Positions 35,590-45,275 of a stretch of 64,000 nucleotides of DNA are shown piece by piece. A program made the position numbers and the translations under genes. Origin of the DNA: TMP-86 sp046347195 (GTDB taxonomy: Bacteria > Pseudomonadota > Gammaproteobacteria > Steroidobacterales > Steroidobacteraceae); NCBI GenBank assembly GCA_046347195.1, contig JAXMGQ010000027.1:5299-69298 (forward strand), written 5' to 3'. Numbering within the stretch: position 1 is the stretch's first letter; each line of letters opens with the position of its first letter. Under the pieces are notes generated by a model. It saw only the letters and a program-made list of their open reading frames with translations. It was not told the origin of the DNA and ran no database searches.

Positions 35590-36696
35590 TTATCGCGCCG
35601 TCTTCACGCGGGTCCAGACCCGCGTCCGGATCCGCTCGGTGGCGGCGCTCACCTCGCGGGTCCTGTAGAGCCGCGCCTCGATCTGCGGCGTGGGGTAGAG
35701 GCTGGGGTCGGCCAGGATGGCAGGCTTGATGAGCGGGCGTGCGGCGAGGTTGTCGTTGCCGTAGTAGATCTCGTTGGTGATCTCCGCCATCACCTCCGGC
35801 CGCAGCATGAATTCGAGGAAGCGATAGGCCTCCTCGCGGTGCGGCGCGCCTGCCGGGATCAACAGGCCCGAAAAGGTCTGGTTGGCTCCTTCCCGCGGAA
35901 CGGTGAAAGCCAGGTTCACGGCGATGCCGGCGGCCTTTGCCCGCGCCAGTGACTGCGCGTAGTCGCTGGACCAGGACATCGCGATGCACAGCTCGCGGTT
36001 GGCCAGCGCATTCATGAACTCCACCGAATCGAAGGACCGCACGTAGGGCCGCACCGTCAGCAGGAGATTCTGAGCGGCGACATAATCCTCGCGCCGCGTC
36101 GTATTGGGATCCAGGTGCAGGTAGACGAGCGCGAGCTGCAGCGTGTCCTCGGCCGAATCCAGGAAGCTCACGCCGCAGTCCGCGAAGCGCGCGACCACCT
36201 CGGGCTTGAAGATCAGGTCGAGGCTGTCGGTGGGCGCATCCGGCATGCGCGCCTTGATCATGTCGACGTTGTAGGCAAAGCCGTTCATCGAGTGCAGGTA
36301 CGGCAGCGCGTGGCGGTTGCCCGGGTCGTAGTCCTCCAGGATCTTCAGCACCCGCGGATCGAGGTTTCGCCAGCCCGGCAGCCGGCCGCGGTCGAGCGGT
36401 TGATACACGCCGGCCTTGATCTCGCGGCTGAAGTAGTTCGTCGATGCCGACACGATGTCGTATCCCGACCCGCCCGCGAGCAGCCGCGCCTCCATGGTGT
36501 CCTCGGAGTCGTAGATGTCGTACACCACCTTGATGCCCGTCTCGCGCTCGAACCGGGCGATGGTGCCCGTGCCGATGAAATCCGCCCAGTTGTAGATGTA
36601 GAGCTCGCGCCGCTGCGGCGCGCCCGCGTGCAACAGCAACGCGACGAGCAGGACTCCCGCGCCCCCCAGCAGCCATGGGCGGGCGCGGCGGATCAT
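35590..36696 (-). CDS. potF: Polyamine-type periplasmic substrate-binding protein
   Basis: About 368 residues with an N-terminal hydrophobic export segment (LLGGAGVLLVALLLHAGA) and the PotD/PotF opening ELYIYNWADFIGTGTIARFE. Later text YDIVSASTNYFSREIKAGVY, LPYLHSMNGFAYNVDMIKAR and the C-terminal EFMLRPEVMAEITNEIYYGN fit the family. Its ATG overlaps the stop of the upstream M16 gene by 4 nt, which ties it translationally to the phenylacetate operon although its permeases are divergent genes at 33-35 kb. Fine specificity cannot be read by eye. Confidence 0.86.
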   Translation of the reverse strand: MIRRARPWLLGGAGVLLVALLLHAGAPQRRELYIYNWADFIGTGTIARFERETGIKVVYDIYDSEDTMEARLLAGGSGYDIVSASTNYFSREIKAGVYQPLDRGRLPGWRNLDPRVLKILEDYDPGNRHALPYLHSMNGFAYNVDMIKARMPDAPTDSLDLIFKPEVVARFADCGVSFLDSAEDTLQLALVYLHLDPNTTRREDYVAAQNLLLTVRPYVRSFDSVEFMNALANRELCIAMSWSSDYAQSLARAKAAGIAVNLAFTVPREGANQTFSGLLIPAGAPHREEAYRFLEFMLRPEVMAEITNEIYYGNDNLAARPLIKPAILADPSLYPTPQIEARLYRTREVSAATERIRTRVWTRVKTAR

Positions 36697-38060
36697 CGCG
36701 CGGCCGGTGGAGAAGCCGTGGCTGGAGCGGCCGCCGGCAGCGTACCCACCTCCACCAGCGTCATGTGGCCGGGGTCCAGGTAGCGGTGGATGGCCGCATT
36801 CACCGCCGGCAGGGTCAGTGCGCGGATCATCTCGGGATACCGGTCGAGCCAGGTGAGCTCTAGCCCCCGCTGCGAGGTGCTCAGCAGCGCCGTCGCGAGC
36901 CCCGAGGTGCTCGACAGTCCCACCTGGAAGCTGCCGACCAGGCTCTGCTTGCGTTGCGAGAGCTCCGCCTCGGTCACACCCTCGGCCCACCACTTGTGCA
37001 GTTCGCGCCGCGTCGAGACGATGCCCTGCGCCAGGAGCTGCGGCGCGAAGGTGGCCGAGATGCCGAAGGCGCCATCGCTGTAGGTGTCATCGCTGATGCC
37101 CGCGCCGATGCCGTAGGTCAGCCCTTCACGGTCGCGAACGCTCGACATCAGCCTGCCGGTGAAGCCATGGCCCAGGATCGAGGTCCCGACGCGCAGCGCG
37201 AGACTGTCGGCATCGCGGTAGCGCAGGCCGGTGGGCTGGCCCAGCAGCACGGTGATGCTGGGCTTGGCCGCGAGCTCGACGCGCTCATCGCGCGGTCCCG
37301 CCGCGGGTGCCGCGGCTGTGCCGGGCAAGGGTGACAGCCCGCCTTCCCACCCGCCGAACGCGCTGCGCACGGCACGCCGGGCAGCCGGCACGTCGACGGC
37401 GCCCACCATCACCAGCGTGAAGCTGCGCGGCCCATAGGCGCGCGCATGGAATTGGCGAAGCTGGTCGATGCTGGCGGCGCGCCCCGAGGCCAGCAGCGTC
37501 TCGATGGCCTGCGGATGGTTGGGATGACCGGAAGGGAACAGCGCACGATTGAAGGCATCCCGCGCACGGTAGCTGCTGTTGTCGATGGAGCTGCGGACGG
37601 AGCCGATGAACTGCTGGCGCGCCCGCTCGAGTTCCTCCGACTCGAAGGCCGGATACCGCAACTGCGCGGCGAGCAGTTCCACCACCCGCGGCAGGTCCCG
37701 GGCGAGACATCGCGCGCGGATGTCCAGCGTCTGCGTGCCCACATCGAAGGAGATGCTCGCGCCCACGCTCTCCAGCCGCCGGGCGATCTCGTACTTGTCG
37801 AGCAGAGTGCCCCGGGATCCGCCGAGCCGGGCGCCGCGATCGAGCATCATGCCGGTGAGCGTCGGCACGGCCGCCTGTCCCTCCGCCGCGAAGGCATCGC
37901 CGGCGGGGAGCGAACCGACGATGGTGATGACATCGCGGATCTGGGTGGGATACAGGATGAGATCCACGCCGCCTTCGCGGCTGCGCGAGACATGATCGGC
38001 GATGCCCGCCGGCGCGAGCGCCGGGACCAGCAGCAGTGCGGCCAACCAGGCGAGCTTCAT
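36693..38060 (-). CDS. M16-family peptidase-like protein, non-catalytic partner
   Basis: A 455-residue exported protein (signal MKLAWLAALLLVPALAPAGI) with the M16 fold: LARDLPRVVELLAAQLRYPA, FNRALFPSGHPNHPQ and DREGLTYGIGAGI in the C-terminal half. It lacks the HxxEH zinc motif, as expected for the non-catalytic subunit of bacterial M16B pairs. It overlaps the catalytic partner upstream and potF downstream by 4 nt each. Its cellular role is unknown; the pair presumably degrades or processes peptides in the periplasm. Confidence 0.87.
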   Translation of the reverse strand: MKLAWLAALLLVPALAPAGIADHVSRSREGGVDLILYPTQIRDVITIVGSLPAGDAFAAEGQAAVPTLTGMMLDRGARLGGSRGTLLDKYEIARRLESVGASISFDVGTQTLDIRARCLARDLPRVVELLAAQLRYPAFESEELERARQQFIGSVRSSIDNSSYRARDAFNRALFPSGHPNHPQAIETLLASGRAASIDQLRQFHARAYGPRSFTLVMVGAVDVPAARRAVRSAFGGWEGGLSPLPGTAAAPAAGPRDERVELAAKPSITVLLGQPTGLRYRDADSLALRVGTSILGHGFTGRLMSSVRDREGLTYGIGAGISDDTYSDGAFGISATFAPQLLAQGIVSTRRELHKWWAEGVTEAELSQRKQSLVGSFQVGLSSTSGLATALLSTSQRGLELTWLDRYPEMIRALTLPAVNAAIHRYLDPGHMTLVEVGTLPAAAPATASPPAAR

Positions 38061-39472
38061 GGCGCAGCTCCCGTCCGGGTGGGCACGAACCAGCCGGTGG
38101 TACTCGTGTCCTCGCTGAAATACTGGCGGGCCACCCGCTGCACATCGGCGGCGTTCACTTGCTGCACCATCTGCGGGAAGCGCACGTACAGCGTCCAGTC
38201 GCCGATGGAGATGAACTCGTTGATCTCGCTCACCACACCCGCGGTGCCATCGCGTTTGTAGGCCTGCTGGGCCTGAACCTGGTTCTTCACCCGCGCCAGC
38301 TCCTCCGCGTTGACGCCCTTCTCCTGGATCATCCGCAGTGAACTCCACAACGCCTTCTCGACATCTTCCTGGCGAGCCTCGGGCGCCAGGGTCGCGTACA
38401 TCATGTGCAGGGAGAGATCGTGCGAGAGGTTCACGCCGGACCCTGCCGCCAGCGCCAGCCCCTTGTCCACGAGTTCACGATAGAGGCGCGCGCTCTTGCC
38501 ATCACTGAGGATGGCATCAAGCACCGCCAGCGGCGCCTGGTCCGGGTCCCGGCCCACCGGCACCTTGTGCGCGATCACCACGGTGCCGAGCTCGCCCGGC
38601 CGCTTCACCATGACACGGCGCGGCCCCGTCTGCTCGGGCTCCTCGGTGTACATCGGGGGGATGGGCTTGGGCGAGGCACTGAACCCGCCGTAGTATTCGC
38701 GCACCCATCCCAGCACCTGCGCCGGGTCGAAATCGCCCGCCACCGTCACCGTGGCATTGTTCGGCCAGTAGAACGCGTCATAGAACTCGCGCAGCCGCTC
38801 GATGGGCACGTGCTCGATGTCGCTGCGCCAGCCGATGGTGGGATGGTGATACGGCAGCGCCTGGTAGGCCGCGGCCGTGACCTCCTCCAGCAGCACGTTG
38901 TCGGGATCGTTCTTGCCGCGCTCGAATTCATTGCGCACCACGGTCATCTCCGACTGCCGGTCGGACTCGCGCAGCCAGAGGTTGCGCATCCGGTCCGCCT
39001 CCACCCGGATGTATCCCTCCAGCGCATCCTTTCCCACCGTGGCGAAGTAATGGGTACGGTCGGTCGAGGTGGTGGCGTTGTAGTTGCCGCCGACGCGCTC
39101 CAGGTACTGCTTCAGGCTGTTGCCGCCGGCATCGTTGAAGCGCGGGCTGCCCTTGAACATCAGGTGCTCGAGCAGGTGCGTGGATCCCGTGGTGCCGGTG
39201 ACCTCGTTGCGCGAGCCGACGAGGTAAGTCACGTTGAAGGTGACCACGGGCGCGGATGCATCGCGGGCGAGCAGCACGCCCAGGCCGTTGGCATCGAGAC
39301 GGTATTCGTCGATGCCGCCGAGCGAGCGGACGAAGCTGAAACCCGCGACCGCGGGCCTCGCCGGGGCTGCCGCGGCCGGGGATGATGCCGTCCTCAAGGG
39401 CGCCGCCGACGCAGTGCCCGACAGGATCCACAGGGCGGCGAGGAGAAGCGCCGCGTTCTTCTTGGGGGTCAT
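38057..39472 (-). CDS. M16-family zinc peptidase, catalytic subunit
   Basis: A 471-residue exported protein (signal ALLLAALWILSGTASA) with the inverted zinc motif HLLEH in TTGSTHLLEHLMFKGSPRFN. Later text includes MTVVRNEFERGKNDPDNVL (third zinc ligand Glu region), PYHHPTIGWRSDIEHVP and the tail TGWFVPT. This is the catalytic member of an M16B pair with the following gene. The ATG overlaps the paaZ stop by 4 nt, so the peptidases are co-translated with the phenylacetate genes, an uncommon association for which I know no explanation. Confidence 0.9.
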   Translation of the reverse strand: MTPKKNAALLLAALWILSGTASAAPLRTASSPAAAAPARPAVAGFSFVRSLGGIDEYRLDANGLGVLLARDASAPVVTFNVTYLVGSRNEVTGTTGSTHLLEHLMFKGSPRFNDAGGNSLKQYLERVGGNYNATTSTDRTHYFATVGKDALEGYIRVEADRMRNLWLRESDRQSEMTVVRNEFERGKNDPDNVLLEEVTAAAYQALPYHHPTIGWRSDIEHVPIERLREFYDAFYWPNNATVTVAGDFDPAQVLGWVREYYGGFSASPKPIPPMYTEEPEQTGPRRVMVKRPGELGTVVIAHKVPVGRDPDQAPLAVLDAILSDGKSARLYRELVDKGLALAAGSGVNLSHDLSLHMMYATLAPEARQEDVEKALWSSLRMIQEKGVNAEELARVKNQVQAQQAYKRDGTAGVVSEINEFISIGDWTLYVRFPQMVQQVNAADVQRVARQYFSEDTSTTGWFVPTRTGAAP

Positions 39473-41520
39473 CCGCCGGATGGTACCGGATTCGCGGACT
39501 CGCTCACCATGGTCAGCACATCGTAGGTGGCCACCGTCTCACCGGCCTGGTTGGTGATCTCGGTGTCCCAGGCCACCTCCCCGTAGCCCTTGTCCGCGCG
39601 CAGGGTCTTGTGCTTGGCCGTCAGGCGCACGCTGATGCGATCACCCGCCTTCACCGGCTTCAGGAACCGCAGGTTGTCGAGGCCATAGTTGGCCAGCACC
39701 GGGCCGAAATCCGGATCGACGAACAGGCCTGCCGCGGCGGAGATGAGGAAGTAGCCGTGCGCCACGCGGGTGCCGAAGAACGGATTCCTCGCCGCCAGCT
39801 CCTCGTTCATGTGCGCATAGAACGTATCACCCGTGAGCGCGGCGAAGCGTTCGATGTCATCGAGCGTGACCTTGCGCGAGCCGGAGGTGAACGTGTCGCC
39901 GATGCGCAATTCATGGAAGGGCTTGCGGAAGGGATGCACGCCCGGGTCGAGTTGCCTTGCGCCCTTGATCCAGCGGCCGGTGATGCGGGCCAGGGTTTGC
40001 GGCGAGCCCTGCAGCGCCGTGCGCTGCAGGTAGTGCATCACGCCGCGAATGCCGCCCAGTTCCTCGGCTCCGCCGGCGCGGCCTGGTCCGCCATGCACCA
40101 GGTGCGGGAGCGGCGAGCCATGGCCGGTGGATTCCTTGGCGCAATCCCGGTTGATCAGCACCAGTCGTCCATGGAGAGGCGCAAGGCCGATCGCCAGCCG
40201 CGCGGCCACCTCGTCATCGGTGGTGAAGGCCGAACCCGCAAGGCTCCCCTCGCCTTGGCGCGCGAACTGGATGGCCTCCTCCAGGTTGGCGTAAGGCAGC
40301 ACGGTGCACACCGGCCCGAAGGCCTCCGTCGTGTGCACCGCACGCGCCGCCTTCGGGTCCCGGCAATGCAGCAGCAACGGTGGAACGAACGCACCCTGTG
40401 TCCCATCCGCGCCCTCCACCTGGAAGGCGGCCGGATCGCCCACCACGAGTTCCGCCTCGGCACGGAGCGAGGCCAGGCGCTCGAGGATCTCCTGCCGCTG
40501 CGACAGGCTCGCCAGCGGTCCCATGCGCACCTGTTCGAGCGCGGGATTGCCGACCACCACGCGTCCGAGCCGGGCGCGCAGCGCCTCGACGACCTCGCCT
40601 GCCCGCGCGGCCGGCACCAGCGCCTTGCGGATGGCGGTGCACTTCTGCCCCGCCTTGGAGGTCATCTCACGCTCGACCTCGCGCACGAACAGGTCGAACT
40701 CCGGCATGTCCGGCGTGACGTCGGGCCCGAGGATGGACGAATTGAGCGAATCGGTCTCGGCCAGGAACCGCACCGATCGCGACACCACCACCGGGTGACG
40801 GCGAAGGCCCTGGGCCGTGCTTGCCGAACCGGTGAAGGACACCACGTCCTGGCAGGTGAGATGGTCGAACAGGTCGCCCAGACTGCCGCAGACGAGCTGC
40901 ACCGCGCCTTCTGGAAGAATGCCGGACTCGATGATGCGCCGGACCACCAGATGCGTGAGGTAGGAAGTCGAGGTGGCCGGCTTCACGATCGCCGGCACGC
41001 CCGCGAGCAGCGCGGGCGCGAGCTTTTCCAGCATGCCCCAGACCGGGAAGTTGAAGGCGTTGATGTGCACCGCGGCGCCTTCCAGCGGCACGCAGATGTG
41101 CTGGCCGGTGAAGGTGCCTGACTTCGAGATGGCCTCGGCAGGCCCGTCGATGTACACGTGCTGGTTGGGCAGCTCGCGCGCGCCCTTGCTTGCGTACACG
41201 AACAGCGTGCCGAAGCCGCCGTCGATGTCCACCCAGGAATCCTTGCGCGTGGCACCGGTGGCGGTGGACAGCGCGTAGAACTCCTCCTTGTGACCTTCAA
41301 GCCGCTTCGCCAGCGCCTTGATCAGCGCCGCACGCTGGTGGAAGGTCATCTCGCGCAGCGCCGGGCCGCCACGTCCTCGCGCATGCTGCAGAACTTGCGC
41401 GAAGTCCACGCCTTGCGAGGAACTCTCGGCGATCTGCGCACCGGTGGTGGCATCGCGCAGCGCCACGGCGCCGCCCCGGCCGGACACCCAGGCGCCATGA
41501 ACGTAGCTCTGCAGTTGCAT
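39469..41520 (-). CDS. paaZ: Bifunctional oxepin-CoA hydrolase / 3-oxo-5,6-dehydrosuberyl-CoA semialdehyde dehydrogenase
   Basis: A 683-residue two-domain enzyme. Residues 1-520 are an aldehyde dehydrogenase with NAFNFPVWGMLEKLAPALLA, FLAETDSLNSSIL (catalytic Glu) and the nucleophile Cys in SKAGQKCTAIRKALVP. Residues about 535-683 are an R-type hydratase (MaoC) with the catalytic Asp/His in LTGDTFYAHMNEE and FFGTRVAHGYFLISAAAG. It opens the oxepin ring and oxidises the resulting aldehyde. The ATG at 41518-41520 shares one base with the paaJ stop. The length equals known PaaZ. Confidence 0.95.
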   Translation of the reverse strand: MQLQSYVHGAWVSGRGGAVALRDATTGAQIAESSSQGVDFAQVLQHARGRGGPALREMTFHQRAALIKALAKRLEGHKEEFYALSTATGATRKDSWVDIDGGFGTLFVYASKGARELPNQHVYIDGPAEAISKSGTFTGQHICVPLEGAAVHINAFNFPVWGMLEKLAPALLAGVPAIVKPATSTSYLTHLVVRRIIESGILPEGAVQLVCGSLGDLFDHLTCQDVVSFTGSASTAQGLRRHPVVVSRSVRFLAETDSLNSSILGPDVTPDMPEFDLFVREVEREMTSKAGQKCTAIRKALVPAARAGEVVEALRARLGRVVVGNPALEQVRMGPLASLSQRQEILERLASLRAEAELVVGDPAAFQVEGADGTQGAFVPPLLLHCRDPKAARAVHTTEAFGPVCTVLPYANLEEAIQFARQGEGSLAGSAFTTDDEVAARLAIGLAPLHGRLVLINRDCAKESTGHGSPLPHLVHGGPGRAGGAEELGGIRGVMHYLQRTALQGSPQTLARITGRWIKGARQLDPGVHPFRKPFHELRIGDTFTSGSRKVTLDDIERFAALTGDTFYAHMNEELAARNPFFGTRVAHGYFLISAAAGLFVDPDFGPVLANYGLDNLRFLKPVKAGDRISVRLTAKHKTLRADKGYGEVAWDTEITNQAGETVATYDVLTMVSESANPVPSGG

Positions 41521-42725
41521 CACACTCTCTCGATGATCATCGCGATGCCCTGCCCCACGCCGATGCACATCGTGCACAGCGCGAGGCGGCCGCCGCGGCG
41601 CTGAAGCTCGTAGATCGCGGTGCCCACCAGCCGCGCCCCGCTGGCGCCCAGCGGATGTCCCAGCGCGATGGCCCCGCCATTGGGGTTCACGTGCGCGGCA
41701 TCGTCCGGCAAGCCGAGTTCGCGCAGCACGCCCAGCGCCTGTCCCGCGAAGGCCTCGTTCAGCTCGATCACGTCCATCCGGTCGAGCGTGAGGCCCGCAA
41801 GCTCCAGCACCTTGCGCGTGGCGGGAACGGGCCCCAGCCCCATGACGCGCGGCGCGACGCCGGCGGTGGCCGCCGCGACCACACGTGCGCGCGGCGTCAG
41901 CTCGTGCGCGCGGGCGGCGGATTCGGTGGCCATCAGCACTGCGGCGCTGCCGTCATTGATGCCCGAGGCATTTCCCGCCGTGACCGACCCCTCCGGGCGC
42001 ACCACGCCCTTGAGCTTCGCCAGCCCCTCGAGCGTGACATCTGCGCGCGGATGCTCGTCGCGATCCACCAGGCGTGGCTCGCCCTTGCCCTGCGGCACCG
42101 GCACCGCGACGATCTCCTGCTGGAAGGCGCCCGCTGCTTGCGCGCGCGCGCAGCGCTGCTGGCTGCGCAGCGCGAAGGCATCCTGGTCGGCGCGCGCGAT
42201 GCCGTACTGCGCCACCACGTTCTCCGCCGTCTCGGCCATGCTGTCGACGCCGAAGCGGGCCTTGAAGGCCGGGTTGATGAAGCGCCAGCCCAGGGTCGTG
42301 TCCTCGAGCCGCGCGCCGCGCGAGAACGCCGCGTCCGCCTTGCCCATGACGAACGGCGCGCGCGTCATGTGCTCGGCGCCGCCGGCGACCCCCACGCTCA
42401 CCTCGCCCGCCTTCATGGCACGGGCCATCAGGGCGATGGCGTCCATGCCGGATCCGCACAAGCGGTTCACGGTGGCCGCGGGCACGCTGTCCGGAAGCCC
42501 GGCGAGCAGCACCGCCATGCGCGCCAGGTTGCGGTTGTCCTCGCCCGCCTGGTTGGCACAGCCGTAGTACACCTCCTCGATGCGCGCCGGATCCAGCGAC
42601 GGGTTGCGCTGCATCAGCGCCCGGATGGGTATCGCGGCCAGGTCATCGGCACGGACCGGCGCCAGCACGCCGCCGTACCGGCCGAAGGGGGTGCGAACGG
42701 CATCGCAGAGGAAGACAGGATTCAT
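41520..42725 (-). CDS. paaJ: 3-oxoadipyl-CoA/3-oxo-5,6-dehydrosuberyl-CoA thiolase
   Basis: A 401-residue thiolase. The acyl-accepting Cys is in VNRLCGSGMDAI, the catalytic His in NPNGGAIALGHPLGASGARL, and the second Cys in LCTMCIGVGQG. The opening FLCDAVRTPFGRYGG and the spacing fit PaaJ/PcaF. It carries out the two thiolytic steps of the phenylacetate pathway that yield acetyl-CoA and succinyl-CoA. It starts 2 nt after the paaK stop. Confidence 0.95.
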   Translation of the reverse strand: MNPVFLCDAVRTPFGRYGGVLAPVRADDLAAIPIRALMQRNPSLDPARIEEVYYGCANQAGEDNRNLARMAVLLAGLPDSVPAATVNRLCGSGMDAIALMARAMKAGEVSVGVAGGAEHMTRAPFVMGKADAAFSRGARLEDTTLGWRFINPAFKARFGVDSMAETAENVVAQYGIARADQDAFALRSQQRCARAQAAGAFQQEIVAVPVPQGKGEPRLVDRDEHPRADVTLEGLAKLKGVVRPEGSVTAGNASGINDGSAAVLMATESAARAHELTPRARVVAAATAGVAPRVMGLGPVPATRKVLELAGLTLDRMDVIELNEAFAGQALGVLRELGLPDDAAHVNPNGGAIALGHPLGASGARLVGTAIYELQRRGGRLALCTMCIGVGQGIAMIIERV

Positions 42726-42727
42726 GT

Positions 42728-44035
42728 TCAGGCCTTGTTGCGTTTGTCGATCACGCGCCGGGCCTTGCCGACCGAGCGCTCGATCTCGTTGGGATTGTGC
42801 AGCACCACCTCGACGCTGATGCCGACATTGGACTTCACGTGGTGCAGGAAGTTGTGCAGGAGCTTGCCGCGCTCGCTCTCGCCGAGCCCTGCATCGGACT
42901 TGAGCTCCACCCGCACGCACACCGCATCGAGATAGCCGCTGCGGGTGACCTCGAGCTGGTAATGCGGCGAAAGGAGCGGTTCGCGCAGGATCAGTTCCTC
43001 GATCTGCGAGGGGAACACGTTCACGCCGCGGATGATCAGCATGTCATCGCTCCGCCCGGTGATCTTGGCCATGCGGCGCATGCTGCGCGCCGTGGGAGGC
43101 AGGAGCGTGGTCAGGTCGCGCGTCCGGTAGCGGATCATCGGCAGCGCCTGCTTGGTGAGCGTGGTGAACACCAGCTCGCCCGGCTGCCCGTCGGGCACCG
43201 TCACACCCGTGTCGGGATCGACGATCTCGGGGTAGAAATGGTCCTCCCAGATCACCGGACCGTCCTTCAGCTCGATGCACTCCTGCGCAACACCCGGGCC
43301 CATCACCTCGGAGAGGCCGTAGATGTCCGTGGCGTCGAGCCCCATGCGCGATTCGATCTCCCGGCGCATGCCTTCCGTCCAGGGCTCGGCGCCGAAGATG
43401 CCGATCTGCAGCGAGCAGCTGGCAGGGTCGAGGCCCTGGCGCGCGAATTCCTCGGCGATGTTGAGCATGTAGGACGGCGTCACCATGATGATGGTGGGCT
43501 TGAAGTCCTGGATCAGCACCACCTGCTTCTCGGTCTGGCCGCCCGACATCGGCACCACGGTGCAGCCGAGCCGCTCGGCGCCGTAGTGCGCGCCGAGTCC
43601 GCCGGTGAACAATCCATAGCCATAGGCCACGTGCACGATGTCGCCCGGCCCGCCGCCGGCGGCACGGATGGATCGCGCGACCAGGTTCGCCCAGGTATCG
43701 ATGTCCTCGCGGGTGTAGCCCACCACCGTGGGCTTGCCGGTGGTGCCGCTGGAGGCATGGATGCGCACCACCTGCTCGCGCGGCACCGCGAAGGCGCCGA
43801 ACGGATAGGCATCGCGCAGGTCGTTCTTGGTGCTGAACGGGAAGCGCGCCAGGTCCTCAAGGCTCCTGAGATCGCCCGGATGCACCTGGGCGGCGAGGCA
43901 CTTGTTGCGGAACGGCGCGACGTTGTCGTAAGCATGCTGGACGGACCACTTCAGCCGGCCGAGCTGCAGGGCGCGCAACTCGTCGATGCTGGCGTGCTCG
44001 ATCGGCTCATGGCGGCTCTTGTCGACGGCTCTCAT
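42728..44035 (-). CDS. paaK: Phenylacetate-CoA ligase
   Basis: A 435-residue AMP-forming ligase; the ATP-binding motif is HASSGTTGKPTVVGYT, with IFGAEPWTEGMR and the C-terminal hinge GRSDDMLIIRGVNVFPSQIE. It activates phenylacetate, the first step of the pathway. The ATG at 44033-44035 overlaps the paaI stop by 4 nt, and the length matches PaaK1-type ligases. Confidence 0.96.
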   Translation of the reverse strand: MRAVDKSRHEPIEHASIDELRALQLGRLKWSVQHAYDNVAPFRNKCLAAQVHPGDLRSLEDLARFPFSTKNDLRDAYPFGAFAVPREQVVRIHASSGTTGKPTVVGYTREDIDTWANLVARSIRAAGGGPGDIVHVAYGYGLFTGGLGAHYGAERLGCTVVPMSGGQTEKQVVLIQDFKPTIIMVTPSYMLNIAEEFARQGLDPASCSLQIGIFGAEPWTEGMRREIESRMGLDATDIYGLSEVMGPGVAQECIELKDGPVIWEDHFYPEIVDPDTGVTVPDGQPGELVFTTLTKQALPMIRYRTRDLTTLLPPTARSMRRMAKITGRSDDMLIIRGVNVFPSQIEELILREPLLSPHYQLEVTRSGYLDAVCVRVELKSDAGLGESERGKLLHNFLHHVKSNVGISVEVVLHNPNEIERSVGKARRVIDKRNKA

Positions 44036-44472
44036 CGGGCTTCGCTCTCCCTGATCACCGGCTCGTTCAACTGGTGCGATCGTCCGCGGAACAGCGCCAC
44101 GCACTCATCGCGCTGATTGCGGACCGTGACATCATAGATGCCGTTGCGGCGGCTGCGCGTGACCTCCACCGCCTCGGCGGTGAGCTCATCACCCTCGCGC
44201 GAGGGCAGCAGCAGCTCGATGCCGGCCGAGGCCGCCACGGTCACCAGGCCATGGGTGTTGCAGGCATAGGCGAAGGCCGAGTCGGCCAGGGTGAAGACCA
44301 GCCCGCCGTGGCAGATGGCATGACCATTGAGCATGTCGGCGCGCACGCGCATGCGCACCCGCGCGAAGCCGGGACGAACCTCGAGGATGACGATGCCCTG
44401 CGCGATCACCGCCACATCGCGCGAGTACATCGCGCGCGCGACGTCCTCGGCGAGCTTCTGTGCCGCCTCCAC
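44032..44472 (-). CDS. paaI: Phenylacetate-pathway thioesterase
   Basis: A 146-residue hot-dog thioesterase with the PaaI signature NGHAICHGGLVFTLADSAFA and a conserved C-terminal NQRDECVALFRGRSH. It removes CoA from dead-end intermediates, protecting the CoA pool. A GTG start at 44470-44472, 1 nt after the paaG stop, gives the family length; the longer open frame would extend into paaG. Confidence 0.9.
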   Translation of the reverse strand: MEAAQKLAEDVARAMYSRDVAVIAQGIVILEVRPGFARVRMRVRADMLNGHAICHGGLVFTLADSAFAYACNTHGLVTVAASAGIELLLPSREGDELTAEAVEVTRSRRNGIYDVTVRNQRDECVALFRGRSHQLNEPVIRESEAR

Positions 44473-44473
44473 C

Positions 44474-45259
44474 TCAGCGGCCCTGGAACCGCGGCGCACG
44501 CTTCTCGAGGAACGCGGCGACGCCCTCGCGGTAATCGGCGCTCGCGCCCAGCTCGCGCTGGAAATCACGCTCGAGATCGAGCTGCTCGTCGATGCTGGTG
44601 CGCCAGGCCCGCTGCAGCGCCTGCTTGGTGCGCGTGAACCCGAGCGTGGGTCCGGCGGCGAGCTGCCGGGCGAGGTCGCCGACGAGGGTGTCGAGCTGAT
44701 CGTCCTCCACGCAGCGCCAGATCAGCCCCCACTCCTCGGCCTTCGCCGCGGACAGCTTGTCACCCAGCAAGGCGAGGCCGAAGGCGCGCGCGGGCCCCAC
44801 GAGGCGAGGCAGGAACCAGGTGCCGCCGCTGTCGGGCACGAGACCGAGCTTGCAGAAGGCCTGCACGAAGACAGCCGACTTCGCGGCGATCACCAGATCG
44901 GCCGCCAGGGCGATGTTGGCTCCGGCGCCGGCGGCCACGCCGTTCACCGCGGCGATCACCGGCATCGGCAGGTTGCGCAGCGCGAGCACCAGCGGCCGGT
45001 AGTTCTTCTCGATGGACTCGCCCAGGTCCACCGCGGCGGCGCCGGGCGCGACGGCGCGGTCGGCCAGGTCCTGGCCGGCGCAGAAGGCGCGCCCGGCACC
45101 GGTCAGCACCAGCACACGCGCGCTGCCGGGAGCGGCAAGCTGCGCGAGCGCTTCGCGCGCCTCGGCGTGCATTTCGGTGTTGAAGGAATTGAGCTTGTCG
45201 GGCCGGTTCAGCCTCAGGGTGGCGATCCCCGCGTCGATCCCGAACTGGATGGTGTTCAT
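44474..45259 (-). CDS. paaG: Epoxyphenylacetyl-CoA isomerase
   Basis: A 261-residue enoyl-CoA hydratase/isomerase-family protein with AFCAGQDLADR, the oxyanion glycines in NGVAAGAGANIALAADLVIA and the PaaG-type catalytic loop FCKLGLVPDSGGTWFLPRLV. It turns the ring epoxide into oxepin-CoA. It is the only crotonase gene in the cluster; a separate PaaF is missing. It follows paaE by 16 nt. Confidence 0.92.
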   Translation of the reverse strand: MNTIQFGIDAGIATLRLNRPDKLNSFNTEMHAEAREALAQLAAPGSARVLVLTGAGRAFCAGQDLADRAVAPGAAAVDLGESIEKNYRPLVLALRNLPMPVIAAVNGVAAGAGANIALAADLVIAAKSAVFVQAFCKLGLVPDSGGTWFLPRLVGPARAFGLALLGDKLSAAKAEEWGLIWRCVEDDQLDTLVGDLARQLAAGPTLGFTRTKQALQRAWRTSIDEQLDLERDFQRELGASADYREGVAAFLEKRAPRFQGR

Positions 45260-45275
45260 GCCTGCGTTCCCCTGC

